From assembly GCA_026417735.1 (NCBI GenBank), contig JAOACR010000007.1, forward strand, positions 124,001 through 188,000: DNA of 64,000 nt. The letters run 5' to 3'. A program made the position numbers and the translations under genes. Positions 46,332-56,166 of this stretch are shown one piece after another. The notes under the pieces are model-generated. The model had not been told where the DNA came from. It worked only from the letters and a program-made list of their open reading frames with translations, and ran no database searches. This stretch comes from Kiritimatiellia bacterium. Its GTDB lineage: Bacteria > Verrucomicrobiota > Kiritimatiellia > PWTM01. Within the stretch, counting starts at the first letter, position 1. The number at the start of each line of letters is the position of its first letter.

Positions 46332-46647
46332 GGGTGGGTCATCCTCTGCGTTCGGCGGGCGGGTGGCAAGACGCGAGGCGACGTGCGCTGGGCGGTCCAA
46401 CGGTTGGAGCTCGATGCGGCGGTGTGATCCAAAGATTGGAGCGAATCGCGTGAGGTCGCCACACTCTGGATGGCGCCGTGTCATCGGTGCTCCCTGGAAA
46501 CCGGCGGGCACCGGAGGCCGGGTGCCCGGTGTGACCGTTTGTGGGCGACCCACAGGTGGCCCGGGAGAACTGCGCATCGCGTCGCCAGGGGCGAAGGGGC
46601 GGGAGGGGGGGGTCGCGAGGCTGGATGGGCTGTGGTAGGTTGGCGAT
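46332..46647. other. Divergent intergenic region
   Basis: About 316 bases separate the minus-strand MATE gene from the plus-strand lyase gene, so promoters for both must lie here. No convincing -35/-10 pair was found by eye. A short perfect hairpin, GGGCACC and GGTGCCC around position 46520, is visible without a T-run. No open frame here looks like a gene. Confidence 0.4.
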
Positions 46648-48054
46648 ATGCTGCGGGAAGAAATCGCCAATCCGGCGTGGCGGATCGAGCGAGATGCGCT
46701 GGGTGAACTGCCGGTGCCGGCCGATGTGCTCTGGGGCATCCACACCGCTCGTGCGATCCGGAACTTTCCGTTGTCCGGTCGCCGAGTTCACCCCGGCATT
46801 GTTCGGGGTCTCGCGCTAGTGAAAAAGGCGGCCGCGCTCGCCCACCGCGAGCTTGGCGATCTCGATGCCGTGGTTGCGGACGCGATTGCGGCGGCGTGTG
46901 ACGAGATTGCGGAGGGCCGTTGGGCGGACCAGTTCCCTGTGGACGCGCTGCAGGGAGGGGCGGGCACCTCGCTGAACATGAACATGAACGAAGTGCTCGC
47001 GAACCTGGCGCTGGAGCGGCTCGGTCGACCGAGGGGCGACTACGCGACGGTGCATCCGATCGAGCACGTGAACCTGCACCAGTCCACCAACGACGTGGTA
47101 CCGACCGCGGTACGGTTGGCAGCCATCGCAGCGGCCCGCTCGCTGAGCGCTGCGTTTGAGGCGGTGCAGGGCGCTGCGCAGGACCGGGAGCGGGCGTTCG
47201 CCGGCATTGTAGCGATCGGGCGCACGGAGTGGCAGGAGGCGGTGCCGGTGGTGCTGGGCGCGGAGTTCGGTGCGTATGCGGACGCGTTTGCGCGCGACCG
47301 CTGGCGGGCGTTCAAGAGCGAGGAACGGCTGCGGGTCATTAACCTCGGCGGCACTGCGGTGGGCACGGGGCTCGGCGCGCCGCGGGACTACGTGTTTCTC
47401 GTTGTGGAACGTTTGCGGGAGCTCACCGGCTACGGGCTGACGCGCGCGGAGAACGGCATGGACGGCACGTCGAACGTGGACAGCCTCGTCGAGACCGCCG
47501 GCATGATCGCCGCGGGTGCCGCGAATCTGGGCAAGATGGCGCGCGATTTGCGCATTCGTCATTTCGCTGGCGAGCTGCGGCTGCCGCCGCGGCAGGTGGG
47601 GTCGTCGCTGATGCCGGGGAAGGTGAACCCGGTCATTCCGGAGGCGGTGATTTCCGCGGCGACGCGCGCGGCGGCGCTCTGCGGCCTGGTGGGGGAATAT
47701 GCGGCGCAGGGGTCGGAGCGGATCAACGAGTTCATGCCGGCGCTCGCGGACGCGTGGTTGGAGGCGGCGGATCTGGTCGGGGCGGCGGCGCGGGTGATGG
47801 CGACGCACGTCCGGGAGATCGAGGCGGACGAGGCCGAGTGTCGCCGCCGACTGGACCGCAGTCCGGCGCTGGTCGCGGCGCTGGTGCCGGCGCTCGGTTA
47901 CCGTCGTGCAGAGGAGTTGGCGCTGGAACTGCGGCGGGAGGGTGTCGCGGACGTGCGAGCGGCATTGATCGCGCGGCTGGGCGAGGCGACGGTGGCGGAG
48001 GCGCTATCGCCCGCGCGCCTGCTGGCGCCCGCCGGCCGCCGGTCGAGCGAATGA
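46648..48054 (+). CDS. Fumarase/aspartase superfamily lyase (aspartate ammonia-lyase type)
   Basis: A 468-residue enzyme of the class II fumarase/aspartase superfamily. Conserved parts are ERDALGELPVPADVLWGIHT, QGGAGTSLNMNMNEVLANLA, HPIEHVNLHQSTNDVVPTAV, GTAVGTGLGAP and the signature GSSLMPGKVNPVIPEAV. It would interconvert fumarate with either malate or aspartate plus ammonia; fumarase and aspartase cannot be separated by these motifs. An aspartase-like gene is a known neighbour of [FeFe]-hydrogenase maturation genes in several anaerobes, and it overlaps hydF here by four bases, so aspartase is favoured. Confidence 0.85.
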   Translation: MLREEIANPAWRIERDALGELPVPADVLWGIHTARAIRNFPLSGRRVHPGIVRGLALVKKAAALAHRELGDLDAVVADAIAAACDEIAEGRWADQFPVDALQGGAGTSLNMNMNEVLANLALERLGRPRGDYATVHPIEHVNLHQSTNDVVPTAVRLAAIAAARSLSAAFEAVQGAAQDRERAFAGIVAIGRTEWQEAVPVVLGAEFGAYADAFARDRWRAFKSEERLRVINLGGTAVGTGLGAPRDYVFLVVERLRELTGYGLTRAENGMDGTSNVDSLVETAGMIAAGAANLGKMARDLRIRHFAGELRLPPRQVGSSLMPGKVNPVIPEAVISAATRAAALCGLVGEYAAQGSERINEFMPALADAWLEAADLVGAAARVMATHVREIEADEAECRRRLDRSPALVAALVPALGYRRAEELALELRREGVADVRAALIARLGEATVAEALSPARLLAPAGRRSSE

Positions 48055-49298
48055 GTGGGGTGCCCACAGGTCTGCGGCTGCAGATCGGAGTGTTCGGCCG
48101 CGCGAACGTCGGCAAGTCGAGCCTCGTGAACTGGATCGCGGGCCAGCCGGTTTCCATCGTCTCGCCGCTGCCCGGCACGACCACCGACGTGGTCGCCAAG
48201 CCGATCGAGCTGCTGCCGCTGGGACCGGTCACGCTGCTGGACACCGGCGGACTCGACGACCGCTCGGAGCTCGGCGCGCTGCGCATCGAGCGAGCGCGGA
48301 AGGTGCTCGACCGGGCGGAGGTGGTGCTGCTGGTGGTGGAGTCGGAGGTCTGGACGGGGTTCGAGGAGGAGGTCGTCGCGGAGTCGCGCGCGCGGGCGCT
48401 GCCGGTGGTCGCGGTGGTGAACAAGTCCGACGTTCGCGCGCCGTCGGCGGCGTTTGTGGCGGAGCTGCGGCGACGGTGCGCGGCAGTGGTGGTGCTCAGT
48501 GCGGTCCGCACGGAGGACCGCGATGAGCGGCTGGAGGAGCTGAAGCGGGCGATCGAGCGGGCGCTGCCGCCAGAGCGAACGCGCACGCCACCGCTTTTGG
48601 GAGACTTGGTGCCGCCGGGTGGGCTGGCGGTGCTGGTGGTGCCGATCGATCTGCAGGCGCCGAAGGGACGGCTGATCCTACCGCAGGTGCAGGCGCTTCG
48701 GGATCTGCTCGACCATGACGCGGCGGGGCTGGTGGTGAAGGAACGGGAATACGCCGCGCTGCTGCGCCGGCTGGCCAGCGCGCCGGATCTGGTGGTGTGC
48801 GATTCGCAAGTGGTGATGAAGGTCGTCGCGGACACGCCGCCGGAGGTGCGCTGTACCACGTTTTCCATTCTCTTCACGCGACTGAAGGGCGATCTGGCCG
48901 CCGCGGTCCGCGGAGTGCGCGCGGTGGATCGGCTGAAGGACGGCGATCGCGTGCTGATCGCGGAGGCCTGCAGCCATCATGCGCTGGAGGACGACATCGG
49001 GCGGGTGAAGATTCCCCGCTGGCTGCGGCAGTATACCGGTCGCGATTTGCGGATCGAGGTGGTTGCCGGGCGTGACTACCCCCAGGACCTCGGCGGTGTG
49101 CGGTTGATCATCCACTGCGGCGCTTGCATGCTGACCCGGCGTGAGATGTTGAACCGTCTTGACCGGGCTGTGCGGGAGCGGATCGCGATCACGAACTACG
49201 GCGTCTGCATTGCGCATCTGCACGGGGTGCTGGAGCGGGTGCTCTCGCCCTTTCCGGAGCTGCGCGCGGACTACGCGGCTGCGGCCGGCGGCGAGTGA
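48051..49298 (+). CDS. hydF: [FeFe]-hydrogenase maturation GTPase HydF
   Basis: A 415-residue scaffold on which the H-cluster diiron subsite is assembled before transfer to the hydrogenase. The N-terminal GTPase has G1 FGRANVGKSSLVNWIAG, G3 LLDTGGLDD and G4 VVNKSD. The C-terminal iron-sulfur domain has EACSHH (Cys307, His309, His310) and HCGAC (His355, Cys356, Cys359), the arrangement of HydF cluster ligands. It implies an [FeFe]-hydrogenase in this organism. Its partners hydE and hydG are not in the window. ATG overlaps the stop of the lyase gene. Confidence 0.95.
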   Translation: MSGVPTGLRLQIGVFGRANVGKSSLVNWIAGQPVSIVSPLPGTTTDVVAKPIELLPLGPVTLLDTGGLDDRSELGALRIERARKVLDRAEVVLLVVESEVWTGFEEEVVAESRARALPVVAVVNKSDVRAPSAAFVAELRRRCAAVVVLSAVRTEDRDERLEELKRAIERALPPERTRTPPLLGDLVPPGGLAVLVVPIDLQAPKGRLILPQVQALRDLLDHDAAGLVVKEREYAALLRRLASAPDLVVCDSQVVMKVVADTPPEVRCTTFSILFTRLKGDLAAAVRGVRAVDRLKDGDRVLIAEACSHHALEDDIGRVKIPRWLRQYTGRDLRIEVVAGRDYPQDLGGVRLIIHCGACMLTRREMLNRLDRAVRERIAITNYGVCIAHLHGVLERVLSPFPELRADYAAAAGGE

Positions 49299-49401
49299 AC
49301 CGCGGGGTGGGCCGGGCGCGCCGGAAGGAAGGGGCGGCCGGAGGGGAAGCGGCGATGAGGTGGACGACGACGAGCCGGCGGACGTGGGGGCACTGGTGGC
49401 G

Positions 49402-50882
49402 ATGTGGTTCGCGGTCCGCACGAACGCCGCGCCAGCGCCGCCGCACGTGCTATTGATTCTGGCGGACGATTTGAAACCCGCGCTGGGCTGCTACGGCGAT
49501 CTGGCCGCGGTGACACCGCACGTGGAGTTCCTCGCGGCCCGTGGGCGACGGTTCGAGCGGGCGTACTGTCACGCGGCGCTCTGCGCGCCATCGCGGTTCC
49601 ACCTGATGCTCAGCGCGCACTCGACCTCGAGGGGGCTCTACGGGCTGGGGCGCAGGCTGCGATCGCTGTTTCCGGGCGCGGTGACGCGGCCGCAGCACTT
49701 TGCGCGGTACGGCCGTTATCGGACCAAGTCGCTCGGCAAGGTGTTTCACGTCGGGCATGGCAACGAAGGCGGTCCGGCCTCGTTCAGCGTTCCGCCGCTG
49801 CACGATCGCCTGATCGAGTACGTGGACAGCGCGACGGCGGCCAGCCTGCTGACGCGGGAGGCGGCGCTTTTTGAAAACCGCGAGCGCTCTCGCATCGGTG
49901 AGCTGCCTCGAGGGCCGGCCTGGGAGGCGCCGGACGTGCCGGACGAGGCCCATGCCGACGCCCGCATTGCGGCCGAAGCGGTGCGGTGGTGGGAGGTGGC
50001 GGCAGAGCGGGCGCGACGCGACCGCACGCGCGCGTTTCTCGCCGTCGGGCTCGTGCGTCCACACCTGCCGTTCGCGTTGCCTCGTCGCTACTGGCAAATG
50101 GTGGACCCGACGAAGCTGCCGCGCCCCACCACGCACGCGCTGCTGCGCGGTGCGCCCGCGATTGCGGGCCGGCCGTCAGGCGAGATCGAGAACTACGAAC
50201 CGATCGGCACCGACGTTGGCGTCACCCCGGAGGCGGAACAATGACGGATCCACGGGTCCTGCGCGAGCATTGCGTTTGTGGACGCGCACATCGGTCGCGT
50301 GCTGGCCGCGGTGGAGCGGGCGGGGCTTGCGGCGGAAACGGTCATCGTGCTTTGGGGCGAGAATGGCGTTCACTCGGTGGTCACGGCTTTTCGACGAAGC
50401 ACACCAATTACGAGCAAGACGCGGGCGTTCTGGTGATCATCGTCGGGCCGGGGGTCACGCGGCCGGGCACCGTGACGCGGCAGACGACGGGGGCGGTGGA
50501 CCGATTTGTGAGGCTGGGCGAGATATCGGGGTTGCCGTTGCCGCGCGGTCCGCAGCCGCGCGACGGTGTGAGCCTGCTGCCGGTGCTGCGTGATCCGTGC
50601 GCCCGGGTGCGCGATCACATGCTGCACGTGTTCCTGCGCGGGCCAGTGCTCGGACGTGCGATCCGCACCGAGCGCCACCGGCTGGTCGAGTGGCGACGGG
50701 TGGAAGATCCGCCCGCGCAAGCGGAGCTGGAGCGCTACGATCTGGAGGGGGAGCCGGGGCAAACCGAAAATCTGGCCGACGCCCGACCCGAGTTGGTTCG
50801 GGAGCTGCGGCGGATCCTTGAGCGCTATCCGGCCTTGGGGCACGCCGGGTGTCGCCGCGACCGGCGAATCCGCCGGACGTGA
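49402..50882 (+). pseudogene. Decayed sulfatase (iduronate-2-sulfatase-like), copy 3
   Basis: From an ATG at 49402 the protein reads PHVLLILADDLKPALGCYGD and the formylglycine motif HAALCAPSRFHLM, then RPHLPFALPRRYWQMVD, matching choline- or iduronate-type sulfatases. A TGA at 50242-50244 interrupts it; the same frame continues with AFVDAHIGRVLAAVERAGLA and VIVLWGENGVHS. A frame change near 50372 brings HGFSTKHTNYEQDAGVLVII and the rest to 50882. Where active members have a metal-binding Asp-His or Asp-Asn pair after the strand, this one has ENG, a further sign of decay. Only two lesions block reading, so it is the least damaged of the four copies. The next remnant is a GH43-like gene. Confidence 0.87.
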
Positions 50883-51907
50883 TTGCCGCTACGCTGCGAA
50901 ACCACGACCGCGCCGTGCTGACCAAGGAAGGGGGGATCCGGGACCCCGACATCACGCGCGGCCCGGACGGGTGGTGGTATTGACCGGCACCATCTTCCGT
51001 CCCGGCGACCCGCTCGAGCAGCGAGATCCGTACAGCCGCGGGCTGTTGGACGAGTCGGGCGCCGGCTGGCAGGTGCAGGTGTGGCGCAGCCGCGATTTGA
51101 TCGCCTGGGAGACGCTCGGCGCGGTGTATGCGTTGACCGACGGCGTTGGGTTTGCGGAGCAGCGCGATGCGTTCGAAGCGGCGCCGCGGGAGAGCTGGCG
51201 GCGGTGGGCGCCGGAGCTGCATTGGGTGAATGAGCGGTGGGCGCTGGTGTTTACGAGTCCGCATCCGGTGCGCGGTGCGGACCTCGCGCTCAGCGCGGGC
51301 GCGGAGCTGCGCGGTCCTTGGCACCATCCGATCGGCTTTGCGATCGGTCAGCGGCATGATCCATTTCTGTTTCGCGATGACGATGGCGTAGGGTGGCTGG
51401 TCTGGGGCGCGACACAAATCGCTCCGCTGCGGCCGGACTGGCGCGGGTTCGCCTCGCCGCCGGCGCCGATCGGACCGGGCGGCGGCAAACCGCGACTTGG
51501 TCACGAAGGGTGCATGATCCGCAAAATCTTCGGCCGATACGTGTTGTTCGGCACGGGCTGGTCCACCGGCCACAACCTGTGCTTCGCGGTCGTGAAGCGA
51601 CTCACCGGCCTGTACGGGCCCCGGGCGGCTGGTCGGACGTTTCCTCGACCATGAAACACCATTTCAGGACGCGTGGGGACGCTGGTGGTGCACCGCGTTT
51701 TTCACTGCGGACGTGCCGCCGCTGTCGCCGGAAGGGATCGAGCTGCGCGATCTTTCCGACACCGCGCAGACGATCAATCCGCAGGGGGTTACGATTGTGC
51801 CGTTGGAGGTGCGCGCTCGAAAACGCCGACGTGTGGATTCGCGCAAAGCCATCCGCGTACCGCACCCGGGCCCTAACGGGACGGCTGCGGCGCTCGCGGA
51901 CGGGTGA
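50883..51907 (+). pseudogene. Decayed GH43-like glycoside hydrolase
   Basis: The N-terminus reads GGIRDPDITRGPDGWWY, a typical first strand of five-bladed propeller glycosidases, and is then broken by a missing base at about 50985. The next frame gives LTGTIFRPGDPLEQRDPYSR, VWRSRDLIAWETLGAVYALT, WAPELHWVNERWALVFTSPH and RHDPFLFRDDDGVGWLVWGA. A second shift near 51640 continues with FQDAWGRWWCTAFFTADVPP and INPQGVTIVPLEVR, and a third follows near 51825. The assignment to the GH43/GH117-like group comes from the overall pattern. No signal peptide can be placed. It follows sulfatase copy 3, so the two were probably part of one glycan-use locus. Confidence 0.75.
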
Positions 51908-51985
51908 GACGGCGCCGGCATGCCCTGCGGCCTGCTTGCACCGGGGAGCGATTGGCGCGAGCATCGCCACCACACGGAGGTACAC

Positions 51986-52681
51986 ATGAAGACGACATTC
52001 TGGTTTCCCTCGTTTGTGACGATGGCGGCCGTCACGTTGGGTGCCGGCGCGCAGCAGCCGGTTCGGCCGCCACCGCCGATGCGCCCGCGCGTGGAGTTTC
52101 GGGCGACGACGCTGCCGAACTCGCCCGCCGAAGCGAAAGTGCTTGAGGTACTCGAGGATGTGTTTCGCAACCAGCGGCGCGGCAGCATGAGCGTGCCGCC
52201 GGACGACGGGCGGATCCTGCGTTTGCTCACCGAGGCGATCGGGGCGAAGCATGTGGTCGAGATCGGCACGTCAGTGGGCTACTCAGGACTGTGGATTGCG
52301 CTGGGGTTGCAGTCCACCGGCGGTCGGCTGACAACGTTCGAGATTGACGCTGGCCGGGCGGCGCGCGCGAGGGAGAACTTTGCTCGGGCGGGCGTATCGA
52401 ACATTGTGACGCTGATCGAGGGCGATGCGCATGAGACTGTGAAGCGCTTGCGGGATCCGATCGATCTGCTGTTTCTCGATGCGGACAAGGAGGGCTACAT
52501 TGACTATTTGGAGAAGCTGCTGCCGCTGGTTCGCCCCGGAGGACTGATCGTCGCGCACAACATGGACGAGCGGATGGCGCATCCACCCTACGTGCAGGCG
52601 ATCACGACGAACCCCGCGCTGGAGACGGTGTTCATCAATCTGACGACATCCGGCATCGGGATCACGATGAAGAAGCGCTGA
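51986..52681 (+). CDS. Exported class I O-methyltransferase
   Basis: A 231-residue SAM-dependent methyltransferase of the caffeoyl-CoA/catechol type: VVEIGTSVGYSGLWIALGLQ for SAM binding, FEIDAGRAARARENFARAG, then DLLFLDADKEGYIDYLEKLL with metal-binding Asp residues. Unlike most of the family it starts with a leader (WFPSFVTMAAVTLGAGAQQ), so it may be exported or membrane-tethered. A strong ribosome binding site (ACGGAGG) sits before ATG 51986. The permease gene starts one base after its stop. The substrate is unknown. Confidence 0.85.
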   Translation: MKTTFWFPSFVTMAAVTLGAGAQQPVRPPPPMRPRVEFRATTLPNSPAEAKVLEVLEDVFRNQRRGSMSVPPDDGRILRLLTEAIGAKHVVEIGTSVGYSGLWIALGLQSTGGRLTTFEIDAGRAARARENFARAGVSNIVTLIEGDAHETVKRLRDPIDLLFLDADKEGYIDYLEKLLPLVRPGGLIVAHNMDERMAHPPYVQAITTNPALETVFINLTTSGIGITMKKR

Positions 52682-52682
52682 G

Positions 52683-54023
52683 ATGCCGGCACCGACGCGC
52701 CGAGAGCTGTCGCCGGCCGACGCGGCGGCGCTGATCGTGGGTGTGATTATTGGCGTCGGCATCTTCCAGGTGGCGCCGGATGTGGCGCGCGGTACCCCCA
52801 GCGGCGCGGCGATGCTGGGGCTGTGGGTGGCGGGCGCGGCGCTGTCGTGGTGCGGCGCCACGGTGTATGCGCAGCTGGCGGCCGCGCTTCCGGAGGCGGC
52901 GGGCGGCGACTACGCCTACCTGACGCGGGCGTACGGACGGTGGGCGGGGTTTTTGTTTGCGTGGCTGCTGACGGTGGTGGTGCGGCCGGGCGACATTGCG
53001 GTGATGGCGTTCGCGTTTGCGACGTACGCCTCGGCGCTGGCGCGCGGGCTGTGGCCGGGAAGTGACGTGCCGCCGTCGGTGTTGGCGGCGGGAGCGATTG
53101 GGCTGCTGACGGCGGTGCATGCGGCCGGAGTGCGGGCCGGCGTACGGGCGCAGAACGTGCTCACCGCGGTGAAGGTGCTGGGGCTGATCGCGGTGGCGGT
53201 GCTCGCCTGGGCGGCGCCGCCGGTGCGCGAGGTTACTTCCGCGGCGCCGCGGCTGCCGACCGCGGTGGCGCTGATTCTGGTGCTGTTCACGTACGGGGGC
53301 TGGAACGAGATCGCGTACGTCGCCGCCGAAGTGCGCGAGCCGGCGCGATCGGTGCCGCGGGCGCTGGCGGGGGGGCTGGGGGGTGTCGCAGCGCTCTACG
53401 TGTTGGCCAACGCCGGCTTCTTGCGGGCGCTGGGCGGGCACGCGGGCGTCGCGACCGCGGAGGCGGTCGCCGCGGCCGCGGTCGAGCGCGCACGGCCCGG
53501 TGCGGGTGGATGGGTGTCCGCCCTGATCGCGGTGTCCGCGCTGGGCGCGGTGCACGGGCTGATTTTTACCGGCGCGCGCATCCCGGCGGCCGCCGGCGGT
53601 GACCATGCGCTGCTGGCGCCGCTGGCTAGGTGGTCGCCGCGCACCCACACGCCGGTCCGGGCGCTCCTGCTGCAAGGGGCGATGGCACTGGGGTTGGTAC
53701 TGGTGCTGGGTTCATTTGTCGAAGTGCTGCTGTACACGGCGGTGCCGGTATACTCGTTCCAACTGGCGACCGCGCTCGCGTTGCCGCGGCTGCGACGGCG
53801 GGAGCCGACGCGCTGGGCGGCGGTTCCGCGCTGGGGGCATCCGTGGACCACCGCCACGTTCGCCGCCGCATGTGCGTTTCTGATCTGGCGCGCGGCGCTG
53901 TATCGGCCATGGACGGCGCTGGGCGCCGTCGCGATCGCGGCGCTCGGTGTGCCCGCATGGCGCTGGTCCGAGCGCCGGCGAGCGTCGCCAATAGCGAGCA
54001 CGGGCGGGGGGAATGCGCCATGA
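52683..54023 (+). CDS. APC superfamily amino acid permease
   Basis: A 446-residue membrane transporter with about twelve helices. The first helix carries the APC motif ALIVGVIIGVGIFQVAPDVA, and further typical stretches are LPEAAGGDYAYLTRAYGRW and FTYGGWNEIAYVAAEVREPA. Such proteins import amino acids or related compounds by sodium or proton coupling. It begins one base after the methyltransferase stop and its end overlaps the beginning of sulfatase copy 4. The C-terminal tail is short and polar. Confidence 0.9.
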   Translation: MPAPTRRELSPADAAALIVGVIIGVGIFQVAPDVARGTPSGAAMLGLWVAGAALSWCGATVYAQLAAALPEAAGGDYAYLTRAYGRWAGFLFAWLLTVVVRPGDIAVMAFAFATYASALARGLWPGSDVPPSVLAAGAIGLLTAVHAAGVRAGVRAQNVLTAVKVLGLIAVAVLAWAAPPVREVTSAAPRLPTAVALILVLFTYGGWNEIAYVAAEVREPARSVPRALAGGLGGVAALYVLANAGFLRALGGHAGVATAEAVAAAAVERARPGAGGWVSALIAVSALGAVHGLIFTGARIPAAAGGDHALLAPLARWSPRTHTPVRALLLQGAMALGLVLVLGSFVEVLLYTAVPVYSFQLATALALPRLRRREPTRWAAVPRWGHPWTTATFAAACAFLIWRAALYRPWTALGAVAIAALGVPAWRWSERRRASPIASTGGGNAP

Positions 54024-55870
54024 ACAGACGCCGCGAGGCGCGCGGCGGTGGAGCCGGCGCGCGTTTCTCGGGTGCATGGGCGCGATAGGCGCGGCGCGCG
54101 CATGGCCGCAGGCCGGTCTGGACCCCCGCGCGCGGCCGAATCTGCTGTGGATCACCTGTGAGGACATGTCGCCGTGGCTCGGGTTCTGCGGCGACCCGTA
54201 TGCGCGCACGCCGGATCTCGACTGGCTGGCTCGGGAGAACGTGCACTCCACGCGGCCCTTCGCGACCGCACCGGTCTCTGCGCGCGCCCGCTTCACAACC
54301 ATCTCAGGCTGTACGCCCACACGGCGGGCACCTGTCCTCTGCGCTCCGCCAATCCGGCACCGTGCACCGCCCGCCTGTTCCCCGAACTGCTGCGCGGCCG
54401 GCGATCACTGCACGAACAACGTGAAGGCGGACTACAACAGCGCGTAGGAGCCGGAATCGGTCCGCACGGCGTGGGACGAGTGCAGCGGTTGGGCCGACTG
54501 GCGGTCCCGCCCCTCTCGGTCGGCCGTTTTTTGCGGTGATCCATCTCACGGAAACGCATCAGGGGCCCACCAACGTCGCGCCGCGGGAGGAACTTGAGCG
54601 GACGATCGGTGCGCGGCTGGCGCCGTTGGAACGGCACGATCCGGCGTCGGCCCGCGTGCCGCCGTTCTATCCAGCATCGCGATTCGCCGCGGGTACGCGC
54701 GGAGCTCGCGCGCATGTACGACTGCATCACGGCGATGAATCGTCGGGTGAGGGAGATTTTGGATCGGCTCGGCCGCAACGGCCTCGCGGACTCGACGATC
54801 GTGATCTTTGATTCGGATCACAGGCAAGGTGTCCCACGGGGTAAACGGATGCTGTACGACACAGGGCTGCAGGTGCCGCTCCTGGTTCGTATTCCGCCGC
54901 TGAGCCCCTACGGGGGTGCCGCCCCCGTGCAACCCGCACGGGTCGCCGTTTCTCGGCCCGCACGCCAGTGTAGGCCGGGCCGCGGCGTTCGGTGTGCGGG
55001 ACTGTGTGGACGAGGCTTTGGATCTCAGCCGCTCGGTGCGCGACCGCCGATGGTTGTCCGTTCGCGATTACATGCCGCAAACCTGTGTGGCCGGCGCCGG
55101 TGGGGTATTGGGATCAGGCGGAGTTGCGCCGGGAAATTTGCAGCTCGCCCAAACGGGGGGAACGGCACACTCCTGGACCGCGCCTCGGAAGGCTCCTGAG
55201 GAGCTCTATGACTGCGAGGTGGACCCCTGGCAGTTGCCAAATCTCGCGAACGACCCCGACCGCGTCCCCACGCTGCAACGTCTACGCGCGATGCTGCAGG
55301 ACCATTTGCGGCAGATTCGAGAGCGGGGGTTTATGCCCGAGTGGCGGCTCGGTCTGCTTGCGGCAGGAGGGGTGGCGCCGGGGGGAGAGGGCGGCCGATC
55401 CGGCGACCGGGCCGTTCGAACGCGTGCTGGAGACCGCAGAGGGCTCCGGGCGGCCGGAGGCGGAGCGGATGGTGATCGAGCGGCTGCGGGACGTGGATCC
55501 CGCCGTGCGATGGTGGGCAGTTGTGGGGCTTCGCTCGACTGGGTCACGGGCGGAGGCAGTCCGAGCGCAACTGAGCCGCCTGCTGCGGGATTGTGCGCCA
55601 GTGCGCCTCGAGGCGGCGGCCGCGCTGGTGGAGGGATGGGGGGTCGCCGAGGCTCTGGGTATGCTGGCCGATGGAGTGGTCGCGGATGACCTGCGGGAAG
55701 CGCTGCATGCGGCGCGCCTGTTGCAACTGCTGGGAAGGGCCGCCGTCCCCGCCGCGGACGCGATGAAAGCCGCGCTGGAGCAGGCCCAAGGGCGCGGCAC
55801 CTGGCCGATGTACCTGCGCTTTGCGCTCGAGCCGGCGCTCGCCGCGCTGGGCGCACGGCCGGCTGGCTGA
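54013..55870 (+). pseudogene. Decayed sulfatase with HEAT-like C-terminal tail, copy 4
   Basis: A Tat leader (RRWSRRAFLGCMGAIGAA) from ATG 54013 precedes RPNLLWITCEDMSPWLGFCG, a heparan-N-sulfatase-like start. The catalytic site reads ATAPVSARARFTTISG, where the expected Cys is Ser and the Pro is Arg, so even this motif is lost. Later pieces in other frames are NNVKADYNSA, EELERTIGARLAPLERHDPA, MYDCITAMNRRVREILDRLG, VIFDSDHRQGVPRGKRMLYD and EELYDCEVDPWQLPNLANDP. From about 55420 a helical repeat tail remains (ERVLETAEGSGRPEAERMVI, VDPAVRWWAVVGLRSTG), ending at 55870. At least four frame changes are required. Confidence 0.85.
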
Positions 55871-56166
55871 CCGGCGGCCCGGAAGATTCGCAAGTCCGAT
55901 CCCGTTGCGCTGGAACGGCGGGCGACTTCCGCGTGCATCGAGCACACGGTTTCATTGCAAATCGCTCAGCCCTGCCAAACACAGTTCGAACGGAAAAAAG
56001 TCCGACCACTCACCACCCCGCAACAGGCGCCGCGCACAGTCAGCCGCGTCGGACCGGGCATGGGCCCAGCACCAGCCGGGAGCACCGAAGAGGGGCTGCT
56101 GAGCTGGCGGTTGCGCCGGGCGGCGCAGCCGGGTCCGCGGGCGACGGAACGAGGTGAGGAGAAGCG

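Noticed and set aside
46515-46540. Hairpin GGGCACC...GGTGCCC as a terminator for the MATE or lyase genes
   Set aside because: No T-run on either strand and it lies upstream of both starts, not after a stop codon.
50230-50400. Programmed recoding or frameshifting as an explanation for the interrupted sulfatase copy 3
   Set aside because: No slippery heptamer or downstream stem was seen, the stop and the frame change are 130 bases apart, and neighbouring genes of the same type are even more damaged.
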